NCBI GenBank assembly: GCA_017536285.1
Contig: JAFXHP010000040.1
Span: 1 to 36,535 of the forward strand
Source of the DNA: Clostridia bacterium
GTDB lineage: Bacteria > Bacillota_A > Clostridia > UMGS1883 > HGM11501
Length of the DNA stretch: 36,535 bases
Direction: 5' to 3'
Both the position numbers and the translations under genes were made by a program. Below the pieces are notes generated by a model, which was given only the letters and a program-made list of their open reading frames with translations, ran no database searches and was not told where the DNA came from. This document shows positions 13,611 to 23,243 of the stretch, piece by piece; the first letter of the stretch is position 1; every line of letters begins with the position of its first letter.

Positions 13611-16121
13611 ATGAAGAAAATATTTGCATTGATACTTGCTGTTTTAATGGCATCGACTATGATTTCTGCTTTTGCGGCAGAGGATGCATACATTCTTCCC
13701 TTTGATTCATCCTGGGAAGTTACCGCATCCAGCGAGTACCCCAATAAGAAAATAGCTAATGTCTTCGACGGCAGAGTGGATACCTACTGGCACACAAACT
13801 ACACAGCAGAAGGCTCAACCATTACCGGAAAGGACGAAGCTCCTCACACAATTACCGTAAACTTCGGTAAGGAGGTTACTTTGTCAGGCTGGATTTACAC
13901 TCCCAGAACAGACAATGCAACGGGAATGTTCCATACCTATAACCTTTATGCATCAAGCGACGGTGTGAATTTCGAGCTTTTCCACAAGGGTAAGCTTCCT
14001 TATCCCGGCGGCGTAAAGGCTCCTCAGACAGAAATGTTTGAAGCAAAGAAAATGCACGCAATAAAAATTGAAGCAACCGATCCCACCGGCGGCTTCGGAA
14101 CCTGTGCAGAGCTTCAGTTTATAACTCCCGAGAACACAGGTGTTCAGGCAGAAAGCAAAAAGGAAGAAGTAAAGACAGAGGAAACAAAGGACGGAGATAT
14201 ATTAAAGTTTGACGGAAGCTGGAAAATTTCAGCAACAAGCAATCTTTCTACTATGCCCATTGAACGTGCTTTTGACAATAATGCTTCCACCTTCTGGCAT
14301 TCGAATTATACTGCGGAAGGTTCTACCATAACAAGCAAGGATGATCTTCCTATTTCCGTAATTGTTGATTTCGGTAAAAATGTTACCCTTGGTGGCTGGG
14401 CATACGCCCCCAGAACCGACAACGGAACGGGAATGTTCAGAAAATATAATATCTACGCTTCTGAAGACGGAAGTAATTTTGAACTTATTCATTCAGCTTC
14501 CATACCATATCCTGCAGGGGAGAGAATTCCTCAGGTTGCAGCATTCACCAAAACGGAAATGCGTGCGATAAAAATTGAAGTAACCGAGGCTGCAGCGGAT
14601 TTTGCAACGGCTGTTGAAATATGGTTTTACAAAAATTCTCCTGATTTTAAGATAGCAAATTTTGACGGCACGAAAAAAGAAAACACATCGACACCTTCTG
14701 CACCTTCCACGGAAGCAAAGCCTACTATAGGAACGGCATCGGGTGCAGTTACGGCATCAGGTAAAAACAGAGCAGGCCTTTCATACCTTGACAGAACCGG
14801 ATGGACAGGCGAGGGTGTATCCTTTAAATCAAACCCCGTGGCAAAGGCACTTGACGGAAGCATAACATCCCACTGGCATTCAAATTACGGCGTTAAGGAC
14901 GGAACTGTTGTTGACAGAAGTATTCCTCCCTACACATTAGAGTTCACACTTCCGAATGCTACCTATGCATCAGGTATCACTCTTCATCCCAGAGACGATA
15001 TGAAGCTTGGAAGAATATTGAAGCTTAATGTTTACGGAAAAGAAACCGATGACGGCGAATATTATATGCTTTATGAAAATCTTGAATTTTCAGATGATGC
15101 CGAGGAAAAGGAAATTCCCTTCACCTCAAACCTTAAGTTAAAGAAGGTAAAGCTTGAAATTCTGGAAAGTGCTCAGTCCTTCGGTACACTCGGTGAATTC
15201 AACCTCTGGGAAAGAAATACTTCTCTTCCTGACGGTAAGGTTGAAACTTATTTTGAGGACAATGCAAGAGACAGACTCTACAAGGTTGATAACTCTGCTT
15301 TCTCGGTGACTTATGACGGTGAAAGCTGGGCAGAAAACACCCCCGAAAAGGTGTTTGACGGAACCGGTGCATTCTGGCAGACAGAATCGATAGATGAATT
15401 TCCCGTAATACTTAAGGTAGACCTCGGAAAGGTTTACGGCATCAAGGAAATGACCTATAAGCCCCGTCAGTCAGAGGACTGTCATGGTGCGTGGGGACTG
15501 GTCTCTGTTTATGTAAGTGCTGACGGCGACAATTGGGAAGCGGCGGCAACCGGCGTTAAGATGCCCATAAACACCGACATAAAGAAAATCACCTTTGATA
15601 AGGAAATCGATGTACGCTTTATGGAAATCGAAGTTGAAGAAGCTCACGCAAAGAGAGTTTCCTGCTGTGAAATAGAATTTTATCAGACAAAGGAAGCTTA
15701 TGACAAATCACACATTGTAACTAAGGAAAAGTATGAGCTTCAGATAGGCTCCAATGTAATAAAAACAGATATAAACGGAAACGTATCGGAAAAGACAATT
15801 GACGTTGCTCCCTATATTGTAAACGGTTCAACAATGATTCCCTTAAGGGGATTGGTTGAGGAGATGGGTGCTGAAATAACCTGGGACGGAGATACGAAAT
15901 CGATTACACTTAAAGTTCCGGGTAAAACAATTACCCTCCAGATATGGAACAATCTTGTTTATGTAAAGGACAATAAGCTTGGCGACATTATGTATACCCT
16001 TCTTAACTTCCCCGTAATCAAGGACTCCCGTACTTTTATTCCCGTAAGATTCGTATCCGAACAGCTCGGCTATAACGTGGCGTGGGACGGTGCGACGCAG
16101 ACGGTAACAATTACAAATTAA
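13611..16121 (+). CDS. secreted protein with four F5/8-type-C (CBM32-like) domains and a stalk domain
   Basis: Strong RBS (AGGAGGG) and a signal peptide MKKIFALILAVLMAS... ending near AFAA. Four discoidin-like domains lie at about 25-170, 195-345, 385-535 and 545-705; each shows the NVFDG/AFDNN/ALDGS/VFDGT metal-site motif followed by a ligand-side WHxNY or WQT strand. Domains 1 and 2 are near copies (YWHTNYTAEGSTIT versus FWHSNYTAEGSTIT), pointing to internal duplication; a Glu/Lys linker and a Ser/Thr/Pro linker separate domains. The last about 120 residues are a copper-amine-oxidase-like stalk domain (MIPLRGLVEEMGAEITWD, FIPVRFVSEQLGYNVAWD). There is no catalytic domain. It probably holds glycans at the cell surface for the hydrolase encoded just upstream in the same operon. 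Confidence 0.87.
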   Translation: MKKIFALILAVLMASTMISAFAAEDAYILPFDSSWEVTASSEYPNKKIANVFDGRVDTYWHTNYTAEGSTITGKDEAPHTITVNFGKEVTLSGWIYTPRTDNATGMFHTYNLYASSDGVNFELFHKGKLPYPGGVKAPQTEMFEAKKMHAIKIEATDPTGGFGTCAELQFITPENTGVQAESKKEEVKTEETKDGDILKFDGSWKISATSNLSTMPIERAFDNNASTFWHSNYTAEGSTITSKDDLPISVIVDFGKNVTLGGWAYAPRTDNGTGMFRKYNIYASEDGSNFELIHSASIPYPAGERIPQVAAFTKTEMRAIKIEVTEAAADFATAVEIWFYKNSPDFKIANFDGTKKENTSTPSAPSTEAKPTIGTASGAVTASGKNRAGLSYLDRTGWTGEGVSFKSNPVAKALDGSITSHWHSNYGVKDGTVVDRSIPPYTLEFTLPNATYASGITLHPRDDMKLGRILKLNVYGKETDDGEYYMLYENLEFSDDAEEKEIPFTSNLKLKKVKLEILESAQSFGTLGEFNLWERNTSLPDGKVETYFEDNARDRLYKVDNSAFSVTYDGESWAENTPEKVFDGTGAFWQTESIDEFPVILKVDLGKVYGIKEMTYKPRQSEDCHGAWGLVSVYVSADGDNWEAAATGVKMPINTDIKKITFDKEIDVRFMEIEVEEAHAKRVSCCEIEFYQTKEAYDKSHIVTKEKYELQIGSNVIKTDINGNVSEKTIDVAPYIVNGSTMIPLRGLVEEMGAEITWDGDTKSITLKVPGKTITLQIWNNLVYVKDNKLGDIMYTLLNFPVIKDSRTFIPVRFVSEQLGYNVAWDGATQTVTITN

Positions 16122-16126
16122 AAAAG

Positions 16127-16157
16127 AAATCGCAGTGAATTTCACTGCGATTTTTTT
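16127..16157. terminator. bidirectional terminator
   Basis: Stem AAATCGCAGTGAA / TTCACTGCGATTT with T-tracts on both strands, between the convergent CBM32 and GH127-like genes. Confidence 0.93.
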
Positions 16158-16159
16158 AA

Positions 16160-17362
16160 TCAGTATACTTTATAAATTTTTCCGTCCTGGGGATTAAATG
16201 CAAGGTCGGGGAGAAGGTGCTCGCATCCTTCTTCGTCGGTTACTATGAGGCAGTCGCCTGAAAACTTCCGTCCAAGCTCATCGGTTATAATTTCGCCTTC
16301 TCCGTTTTCAAAGAGATCCTTGTTTTCAAAGGCAAATTTTAATCCCTCTGCATAGCGCATGGTGCAACAGAACTGCGCCTCGTACATGAAAATTTTAAGG
16401 TAGGAATTAATTTCTGATACACAGCTGTTGGGACCCGCACCGCCGTTATCTCTGTGGCAGTAGGAAAGACCGTTAAACCATATTCTTCGTGCCAGGGTTT
16501 TGTAGAATTCATCCTTTGTTTCATTGTAAAACCAGATAGCAAGAATTAAACTGTCCGTAACAGCACAGGGTTCTGTCCATGTATCTTTGCGGTTAAACCA
16601 GTTAAAGTTTTCGTATGTATAGGTCATACCTTCTTTTATGTAAAGCTCAAAATGGTCTTTTGCAATGTCAAAATACTTCTTATTGCCCGTAGCCTTAAAA
16701 AATCTGAAATAAGCGCGTGATGCGGTTAAGGTGGCGTGGGTTTGTGCCTTAACCTTAAGTTTATCTATTTCGCAGAATTTTTCTGCAGTCTTTTCCATAA
16801 ATTCCTTTGCTTTTTCGTCCTTTGTAAGCTCAAAATATCTGCTTACACCGTCCACTCCTATAAAGGCACAGCCCACATCGGTGGATAAAATCCATCCGTT
16901 TTTCTTTTCGAAGTTGTGACCGCCGACACCGCCGTCTTCCTTTTCTCTCGGCTCTAAGGGATAAACATCATAAGCTGGGAGTGCGGCGTAGAAAAGGTTT
17001 GTGAAAACCTTTTTTGCAATTCCGAGAATTTTTTCATCCTTAAAAAGCTTATAATATTCACAAAGAGAAGATAAAAACCAGCCATTGCCGGATAACTGCT
17101 GTTCGTTTACGGCATCCGGGTTAAAAAGCTCTCCCACAAAACCGTCTTCGTTTAATATTTCGTCAATTCGGGCGATAAATTCATCCATCGCGGTTGCCTT
17201 TTTGCCAAGGCAGGAATAAAGTGAACAGAAGGCAAGGAGAGCCCTTCCCTCCCAGTCTCCGGGCCAGTTTCCATCGCCTGCCAAAAGGTCGTTTATTAAA
17301 TAGTCCTTTTTGGAAAGACGATCAAAGCTTTTTTCAATGTGGTCTTTTAGTGTGTATTTCAT
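16160..17362 (-). CDS. GH127/DUF1680-like (alpha/alpha)6-barrel protein
   Basis: A 400-residue cytoplasmic protein made of alternating helices with aromatic motifs (GWFLSSLCEYYKLF, GWILSTDVGCAF), as in (alpha/alpha)6-barrel glycosidases. TEPCAVTD (Glu 264, Cys 266) and QFCCTMRYAEGL (Cys 332-333) reproduce the Glu-x-Cys ... Cys-Cys zinc cluster of GH127/GH146 beta-L-arabinofuranosidases, in which one Cys is the nucleophile. The spacing (66 residues between them) is near that of characterised GH127 enzymes (77). The protein is shorter than GH127 (about 650), lacking the C-terminal beta domains. It may be a zinc-thiolate glycosidase on an imported sugar. RBS GGAGGC and a good promoter precede it; it is a single-gene unit. 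Confidence 0.6.
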   Translation of the reverse strand: MKYTLKDHIEKSFDRLSKKDYLINDLLAGDGNWPGDWEGRALLAFCSLYSCLGKKATAMDEFIARIDEILNEDGFVGELFNPDAVNEQQLSGNGWFLSSLCEYYKLFKDEKILGIAKKVFTNLFYAALPAYDVYPLEPREKEDGGVGGHNFEKKNGWILSTDVGCAFIGVDGVSRYFELTKDEKAKEFMEKTAEKFCEIDKLKVKAQTHATLTASRAYFRFFKATGNKKYFDIAKDHFELYIKEGMTYTYENFNWFNRKDTWTEPCAVTDSLILAIWFYNETKDEFYKTLARRIWFNGLSYCHRDNGGAGPNSCVSEINSYLKIFMYEAQFCCTMRYAEGLKFAFENKDLFENGEGEIITDELGRKFSGDCLIVTDEEGCEHLLPDLAFNPQDGKIYKVY

Positions 17363-17388
17363 GGTAGGCCTCCTTAAATATTTGCCTC

Positions 17389-17417
17389 ATTCTACCATAG
17401 GGGAATATGTATGTCAA
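17389..17417 (-). promoter_or_regulatory. sigma-A promoter for the GH127-like gene
   Basis: Minus strand TTGACA (17417-17412), 17-bp spacer, TAGAAT (17394-17389). Confidence 0.82.
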
Positions 17418-17526
17418 TGTTTTTAAAAAAGAAAAATTTTACTTAGAATTTACATTAGTCTGCTTTTGCATTTAAGATTGAAATAGTATGATAAAATAAG
17501 AAAATAAATATAAAGGAGATAAAATA

Positions 17527-19212
17527 ATGTTATCGTCACAGAATATTATGCAACTGCTTCAGAGCCTTATCTGGCTTCTTGCGGGTGTGGGAGTTTTTAT
17601 TGTCGGTATGAATTTTATGGGCGAAGCCTTAGAGCGAAGTGCCGGCACAGGAATGAAGCGTCTGCTTGAAAGAATAAGCAACAACCGCTTTTCCGGCGTT
17701 GGTATCGGTGCCGGAGTTACGGCAATTATTCAAAGCTCATCTGCGACATCGGTAATGGTTATAGGTCTTGTAAATGCGGGAGTTATGACACTTATGCAGG
17801 CAACACCGATTATTATGGGTGCAAACATAGGTACAACTATTACGGGTGTTTTGGTTGCTCTTAAAAATGATTACTTCGATATGGCTATGTACCTGCTTGC
17901 TTTCGCAGGCGTAATGATGGGCTTTTCAGGTAAAGAAAAGGTTAAAATCGCAGGAAGCCTTTGCAGCGGTCTTGGTTTAATCTTTGTAGGTCTGAATATT
18001 ATGAGCAGCGAGCAGGCATTTGGCAATCCTTTGGTGGAGGATATGTTCACCGAAATATTCAAAATGATAGATTTTCCTCTTCTGTTGATTTTGGTTGGTG
18101 TCATATTTACTGCACTTATACAGAGCTCGTCTGCAGCTACGGGCGTAGTTATCACAATGGTTGGTACGGGCGTACTTCCTCTTGACCTTGCACTCTTTAT
18201 CATTCTGGGTGCAAACATCGGTACATGTATAACTGCTCTTTTAGCTTCTGTCGGTGCAAATGCCAACTCCAAAAGAGTAGCACTTATCCACTTTACCTTT
18301 AATGTTATAGGAACGGCATTATTTACAGCAATTATCTGGATTTTCAAAGAGCCTGTGGTAGACTTACTTGTTTCTCTCTTCCCCGGAGACGATGCGATGT
18401 CGCTCCAGATGAGAGTGTCGGCTTTCCACGTTGTTTTTAATGTGACAACTACCTGTGCATTGCTGCCCTTTGTTAAACAGCTTGTCGATTATTCCTGCAG
18501 GGTTATCAAAGATAAGAAAGAAGAAAAGAAGGAATTATCTCTTGAATATGTTGACGACAGACTTATATCCACTCCTCCTGTTGCTCTTATGCAGGTGAAG
18601 AAAGAAATTGACTATATGATTTCTTTGGTGGAAGAAAATGTGCGCCTTTGCTTTACGGCGATGGATACGGGAACGGCAGAGCACAATGAAAAAATTTATA
18701 ATAACGAAAAGATAATTAACTTTACAAACAGTGCCCTGACGGAATTTTTAATAAAATTGTCATCAGCTGTTGAAGGAAGCGAAGAAAAAATTATCGGCTC
18801 ATACTTCCATGTATTAAACGATCTTGAGCGTATCGGTGACCATGCGGAAAACTTCCACGAGATCGGAATGGAGATGATAAACAAAAATATTTCATTTTCC
18901 GATAAGGCACTATCGGGAATTACCTCTATGCGTAATAATGTTATGAAGATGCTTGAAATTTCCAAATATACATTTGACACAATGCATAAAGACAGGCTTT
19001 CCGAATTAACCGTCCTTGAAGAAAGCGTAGATGCCATGAAGAAAGAGCTTATTGCAGATCACTTTGCAAGACTTGCCGAAGGTAACTGCAGTGTGGACGT
19101 AAGCCCATATTATTCATCGGTTATTGTGGGACTTGAAAGAATGGCAGACCATCTTGTAAATATAGGTTACAGCATCGTTAATCCGACAGGTTCTCAGAGG
19201 AAAGAAAATTAA
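17527..19212 (+). CDS. Na/Pi cotransporter family protein with PhoU-like domain
   Basis: The 561-residue protein has the duplicated Na/Pi-cotransporter core: IIQSSSATS and LIQSSSAATG are the paired QSSS motifs, each followed by GANIGTT/GANIGTC. About eight hydrophobic segments occupy residues 1-320. A cytoplasmic PhoU-like helical tail follows (about 350-550), with DLERIGDHAENFHEIG and GLERMADHLVNIGYSI, the metal-binding ExxxDHxxN repeats. It is probably a sodium-coupled phosphate transporter or phosphate-efflux/sensing protein. AAGGAGAT precedes the ATG; a weak promoter-like TTGCAT-N17-TGATAA lies at 17466-17494. Two secreted alkaline phosphatases are encoded a few kilobases on, which makes a phosphate-scavenging link plausible. 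Confidence 0.92.
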   Translation: MLSSQNIMQLLQSLIWLLAGVGVFIVGMNFMGEALERSAGTGMKRLLERISNNRFSGVGIGAGVTAIIQSSSATSVMVIGLVNAGVMTLMQATPIIMGANIGTTITGVLVALKNDYFDMAMYLLAFAGVMMGFSGKEKVKIAGSLCSGLGLIFVGLNIMSSEQAFGNPLVEDMFTEIFKMIDFPLLLILVGVIFTALIQSSSAATGVVITMVGTGVLPLDLALFIILGANIGTCITALLASVGANANSKRVALIHFTFNVIGTALFTAIIWIFKEPVVDLLVSLFPGDDAMSLQMRVSAFHVVFNVTTTCALLPFVKQLVDYSCRVIKDKKEEKKELSLEYVDDRLISTPPVALMQVKKEIDYMISLVEENVRLCFTAMDTGTAEHNEKIYNNEKIINFTNSALTEFLIKLSSAVEGSEEKIIGSYFHVLNDLERIGDHAENFHEIGMEMINKNISFSDKALSGITSMRNNVMKMLEISKYTFDTMHKDRLSELTVLEESVDAMKKELIADHFARLAEGNCSVDVSPYYSSVIVGLERMADHLVNIGYSIVNPTGSQRKEN

Positions 19213-19230
19213 AAAAAGCATAGTTTATAG

Positions 19231-19259
19231 GCACCGCCCTTGGCGGTGCTTATTTTTTT
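19231..19259 (+). terminator. intrinsic terminator of the Na/Pi gene
   Basis: Stem GCACCGCC / GGCGGTGC with a 3-nt loop, followed by TTATTTTTTT. Confidence 0.93.
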
Positions 19260-19260
19260 G

Positions 19261-19289
19261 TAGACAATAAAGAAAAACTGTGATAAAAT
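19261..19289 (+). promoter_or_regulatory. sigma-A promoter for dapA
   Basis: TAGACA (19261-19266), 17-bp spacer, TAAAAT (19284-19289); starts directly after the preceding terminator. Confidence 0.65.
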
Positions 19290-19329
19290 GAAATTGCAAA
19301 GTCATAGGATAATATAAAGGAGGGTATTT

Positions 19330-20214
19330 ATGAAAAAGCTAATTTTTGAAGGTACCGCAACGGCGATGATTACACCCTTTAATGAGAAAGGCATTGATTT
19401 TGATGCCTTTGGAAAGCAGATTGATTTGCAACTTGATGCAAAAATCCCTGCACTTGTAATCTGCGGAACAACAGGCGAAGCTCCTACATTGGAGGATGAC
19501 GAGCATTTAGAAGCGATTTCCTTTGCGGTTGCACGGGCAAAAGGGAAGAGCAAAATCATAGCAGGTACGGGAAGTAACAATACCGACCATGCAATTATGA
19601 TGAATAAGGAAGCGGAAAAAAGGGGAGCGGACGGCCTGCTTTGGGTAACGCCCTATTATAACAAGACCACTCAGAGAGGTCTTATTCACCACTATGAAAC
19701 ATTGGCAGCATCAACTTCTCTTCCGGCAATAATATATAATGTGCCGTCCCGAACAGGAGTTGATATTCTCCCCGAATCGGCAGAGGCACTTTCAAAAACC
19801 GAAAACATCGTTGCAATTAAAGAGGCAACGGGAAATGCGGCACGTGCTGTTGAGATAATGGACCGCTGCGGCGATGAACTGGCAATATATTCGGGTAACG
19901 ATGATATTATAGTTCCTTTAATGAGCATCGGCGCAAAGGGCGTAATTTCGGTTCTTTCCAATGTGGTTCCAGCTGAAACCGAAAAAATGTGCCGTTTGTG
20001 CTTTGAAGGAAACTACAAGGAAGCAGGTGCAATGCAGGTGAAATATTATGCCCTTATAAAAGCACTTTTCTCCGAGGTTAATCCCATTCCCGTTAAAGCT
20101 GCGATGCACCTTTTAGGACTGGATTCAGGTAAGGTAAGGCTTCCGCTTTATGAAATGGAAGAAAAGAATTTACTTAAACTAAAATCCGAAATGGAAAAAT
20201 TAGGTCTCATATAA
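19330..20214 (+). CDS. dapA: 4-hydroxy-tetrahydrodipicolinate synthase
   Basis: Full-length (294 residues) member of the class I aldolase DapA family. CGTTGEAPTL (Thr-Thr of the proton relay and substrate pocket), IIYNVPSRTGVD (catalytic Tyr) and VAIKEATG (Schiff-base Lys) are all present, and the C-terminal half has the expected helices. It condenses pyruvate with L-aspartate-4-semialdehyde, the first step of diaminopimelate/lysine synthesis, in the cytoplasm. AAGGAGGG gives a strong start. The gene stands alone with its own promoter and terminator instead of with dapB, so it could be a second copy or a relative acting on another aldehyde (N-acetylneuraminate lyase or KDG-aldolase type). The YNVPSRTG motif favours true DapA. 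Confidence 0.9.
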   Translation: MKKLIFEGTATAMITPFNEKGIDFDAFGKQIDLQLDAKIPALVICGTTGEAPTLEDDEHLEAISFAVARAKGKSKIIAGTGSNNTDHAIMMNKEAEKRGADGLLWVTPYYNKTTQRGLIHHYETLAASTSLPAIIYNVPSRTGVDILPESAEALSKTENIVAIKEATGNAARAVEIMDRCGDELAIYSGNDDIIVPLMSIGAKGVISVLSNVVPAETEKMCRLCFEGNYKEAGAMQVKYYALIKALFSEVNPIPVKAAMHLLGLDSGKVRLPLYEMEEKNLLKLKSEMEKLGLI

Positions 20215-20220
20215 AGAAAA

Positions 20221-20248
20221 AACACCGCCCATCGGGCGGTGTTTTTTT
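20221..20248. terminator. bidirectional terminator
   Basis: Stem AACACCGCCC / GGGCGGTGTT with ATC loop and T-tracts both ways; serves dapA and the convergent phosphatase pseudogene. Confidence 0.93.
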
Positions 20249-20283
20249 GTAACTCCGGAAGGGTTTTCATTCGGGAGATTTTT

Positions 20284-23115
20284 TTATTTTGTGATTGTAA
20301 CTTCTCTGGTTTCTGCGTTCCAGGAAACAGAGGCACCCAATGCTTCTGCAATGAAACGTACAGGGGTGTATGTTCTTCCGTTTTCGATGAAAGCCGGAGA
20401 GTCTAATTTTACTTCTTCTCCGTTGAGGATAGCAGTATCTTTATCAATTGTAAGGACGAGCTTTAAGCCTTCCTTTTCGATTGTAACCTCTCGTTTTTCG
20501 CCGTCCCAGGAAACTTTTCCGCCCAGAGCTTCTGTAACAAAGCGGGCAGGAAGCATTGTTCTTCCGTTTGTAATTAAGGGAGCAACGTCATTTACCTTAA
20601 TTTCACCGAATACGGAAGCTTCCTTCTTGTCGATGGTCAAGATGATATCTTTGTTTTCCGTTTTTTCGGAATCCTTGACTGTTATTGTTATCGTGGCAAC
20701 CTTACCGCCGTCCTGATTGGACTTTGCCATAACCAAGAAGGTTTTTGCGGTTTCGTCTGAAGCAACTGTAAGATAACCGTCGGCACCGATAAAGGTATCC
20801 TCTTTAACCAGTCCTTCAACAGACCAGGTAACCTTCTGGGAGGGAGCATACTTACCTGTTACCTTTGCTGTAAGCAAAATGCCTTCGCCCTTGGCTACGG
20901 TTGCACTTTCAGGTGTTATGGTGATTTTTTCAACAACAGGGGCAGGAGTATAAAGCTCTGCATAACCGTTCTCGTTTGTCCAGTATGATACGAGGCTTGT
21001 ATTGTAGCCAAGTGCATTTGCAGCACCCTTACGGTTAGAGTTTAATCTTTCGGCTAACTGAGTCTTCGCCTGAGCTTCTGTTACTGCTGTAGCTACGTTA
21101 AGTGAAGTTGAGCCTGCACCCTTTAAGTAATAGCATTCTAAAAATTCTGCTGCATCGCCTGCGGCCATTCCGATCGGAACACTTGCTTTGCTGCCTTTTA
21201 ATGCTCCGCAGAAAGAACAGTTTCCGATTAAGCCGTAGTTATATGTGGTAATACCGCCGGCATATGTTGCTTCAACACGTGCGTTTGAGTAGCAGTTTAT
21301 AATTTTTCCGCCGGAGCCTACATAATATGCAAGGCCTGCAGCATAACCGCCGTTTTTGGTGGAGACGATGGTTCCTTCTACACCTACGTTCATAAGAACG
21401 CCGCTTACCTTCGGGAACACGGAAACATCGGTATCTGAGGTTATGGCAACCTTAATCTTTCTTCCGTATCCGTCGTATGTACCGGCAAATGTGGCACCGG
21501 CACCGATGCCTGTATAGTCGGTATAGGGGGTTAAATCAATGTCCTGTGTCTGACGGATGTACTTTCCGCTGTAATTATTTCCTACAAGCATATTGCCTGT
21601 AAATTCCATAAAGTCATAGACATCGTCGATGATAAATGGGTCTGAAGCAGAGCCTTTTCCTGTTATTCCGTCACCGGCTTCCAGTTTTGAAACATGCTTC
21701 CAGTCTTCTTCTTCTACCATTTCCGAAGGTACATAGAATCTGTTCTTGGTGTAAAATGCAACTTTACCGTTTGTGGAAATTTTCTTGCCATCCTTAAAGT
21801 ATTCGTCCTGATTGCTTACTACATACTTATCACCATTGTTGAAGGTGAAGGTTCTTGTAAGAGAATTGAATTTTCCTATGGTGGTTACGTCCAAGAAAAG
21901 CTCTTTCGATAAATCATCAAGGTTAACACCCATTAAAGAGGCACACCAGGGTGCAATTTCCGTATTATCAATTATGTAATTTTCACGGGTGCTTTGTGTG
22001 TCGCCCAAAACGGGGTTTAAGCCTTTAATTAAAGACACGCCTTCGGGAACATAAGCCCATACGCCAACATTCTGATCTGTGTGGCTGGCTGTTGTCCACT
22101 TAACGCTTTCGGGGTTTATTCCCTCAATTACTTCGGAAACTGCGGTTTTTGTATCCTCGGGGATAATCATTCCGCCTGTATCGTGGTCGGGAGCACAGAT
22201 TACAACTGTATCCTTACGGCCTTATGCAAATTCAAGTGCAACGCGGAAGGCTTCATCAAAAGCTAAATATTCGCTTGTTGTAATACGGGCATCGCTGGCG
22301 TGTCCGCCTGTATCAACCATACCGCCTTCAACCATAAGGAAAAATCCGTCGGGGTCGCCTGAAAGAGCGGTGATAGCACCTTTCGTCATTTCAGCCAGGT
22401 TTGCCTGTGTTTCGCCTAAATATACGTCATAGGGAAAACCTTTTTCGCCGATATTGCCCCAGATTTTGTCGCCGGGTTTAACCTTTGATAAATCCTCTTT
22501 GGTTTCAACAACGGTATAACCTGCATCTATGGCGTTCTGGATGGTGGCATACTGAGAAACCTGCCCATAGCCTACGCCGAGAACAACCTCGAGCTCTTTA
22601 TTTTCTATCTGCTGATAAATGTTATAAAGATCGTTTCTGTCCGAAGCGTGAGCTGTGAATGCGGCAGGTGTTGCATGAGCCCAGTGGTAGGTGGAAATGA
22701 TACCTGTTGCCATACCCTTGGATTCTGCCGCTTCTACAAGGTTAGCTTTCGGAATTCCGTCTCTGTCCGTACCGATGAATCCGTTGATGGTTTTGTAGCC
22801 TGTCGCCATAGCGGTTCCTGCCGCTGCAGAGTCGGTAACTCCGCCTGTTATGGGGGCTGTTGTCATACTGCCCACAAGTTGGGCACGCATGGCCATGGGA
22901 TTAGTATCGGTAGGGGTTTTATTTGGGAAGAGCTCGGGATTAAAGCCACCTGCAATTTTCACCATATTGGCAAAATCGTAGGGAGCATAGCCACCTCCGT
23001 CAGGGATTAAGTAAATGATGTTTTTGATTTGTCCTTCTGCTGCATTGGTTGTTACAAAAACTGTCGACGCAAGCATCATAAGGACAAGCATTAGTGAAAC
23101 AATACGTTTTTTCAT
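20284..23115 (-). pseudogene. secreted alkaline phosphatase (GLUG-Big2-stalk) interrupted by one TAA
   Basis: One 943-codon frame runs through this whole interval but codon 298 is TAA (22224-22222). The intact paralogue has AAA (Lys) in the same place (EFA-stop-GR versus EFAKGR), so a single A-to-T change splits it into a 297-residue and a downstream piece. Upstream of the stop: signal peptide, IPDGGG metal site, TDSAAAGT nucleophile, and VEGGMVDTGGH metal site. Downstream: CAPDHDTGG and the SHTDQNVGVW metal sites, a GLUG-type repeat region, a Big2-like Ig domain and a stalk domain at the C-terminus. The stop removes part of the active site, so neither piece should work alone. The ATG at 22170 has no proper RBS. 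Sequencing error or read-through remain possible. Confidence 0.85.
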
Positions 23116-23144
23116 TTTTATTCCTCCTTATTGTATATGAAATT

Positions 23145-23173
23145 ATTATATCAAAGAAAGTGGAAGTATGCAA
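23145..23173 (-). promoter_or_regulatory. promoter of the interrupted phosphatase gene
   Basis: Minus strand TTGCAT (23173-23168), 17-bp spacer, TATAAT (23150-23145). The same hexamers, spacer length and flanking TTGCATACTT and TTTGATATAAT words occur before the intact paralogue. Confidence 0.75.
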
Positions 23174-23204
23174 CACTTTTTTTACTATTAATTTTCGTTT
23201 TTAT

Positions 23205-23237
23205 AAAAAAAACACAGAAGCCGAAAGCTTCTGCGTT
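23205..23237 (-). terminator. terminator of the intact phosphatase gene
   Basis: Hairpin arms 23211-23221 and 23227-23237 (AGAAGC/GCTTCT core, one G-U pair on the minus-strand RNA), followed on the minus strand by eight T. Confidence 0.88.
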
Positions 23238-23243
23238 TTTTCT

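Noticed and set aside
17871..18347. 158-codon antisense frame opposite the Na/Pi gene
   Set aside because: Codon-shadow of the hydrophobic helices on the other strand; no start signals.
20284..22170. 628-codon ORF as an independent gene
   Set aside because: It is in the same frame as the upstream phosphatase part, begins at an internal Met, has no RBS, and aligns with the middle of the intact paralogue; it is the distal part of one interrupted gene.
23116..23210. Pho-box repeats ahead of the phosphatase genes
   Set aside because: No TT(A/T/C)ACA repeats at 11-bp spacing could be found; only the shared TTGCAT promoter is evident.
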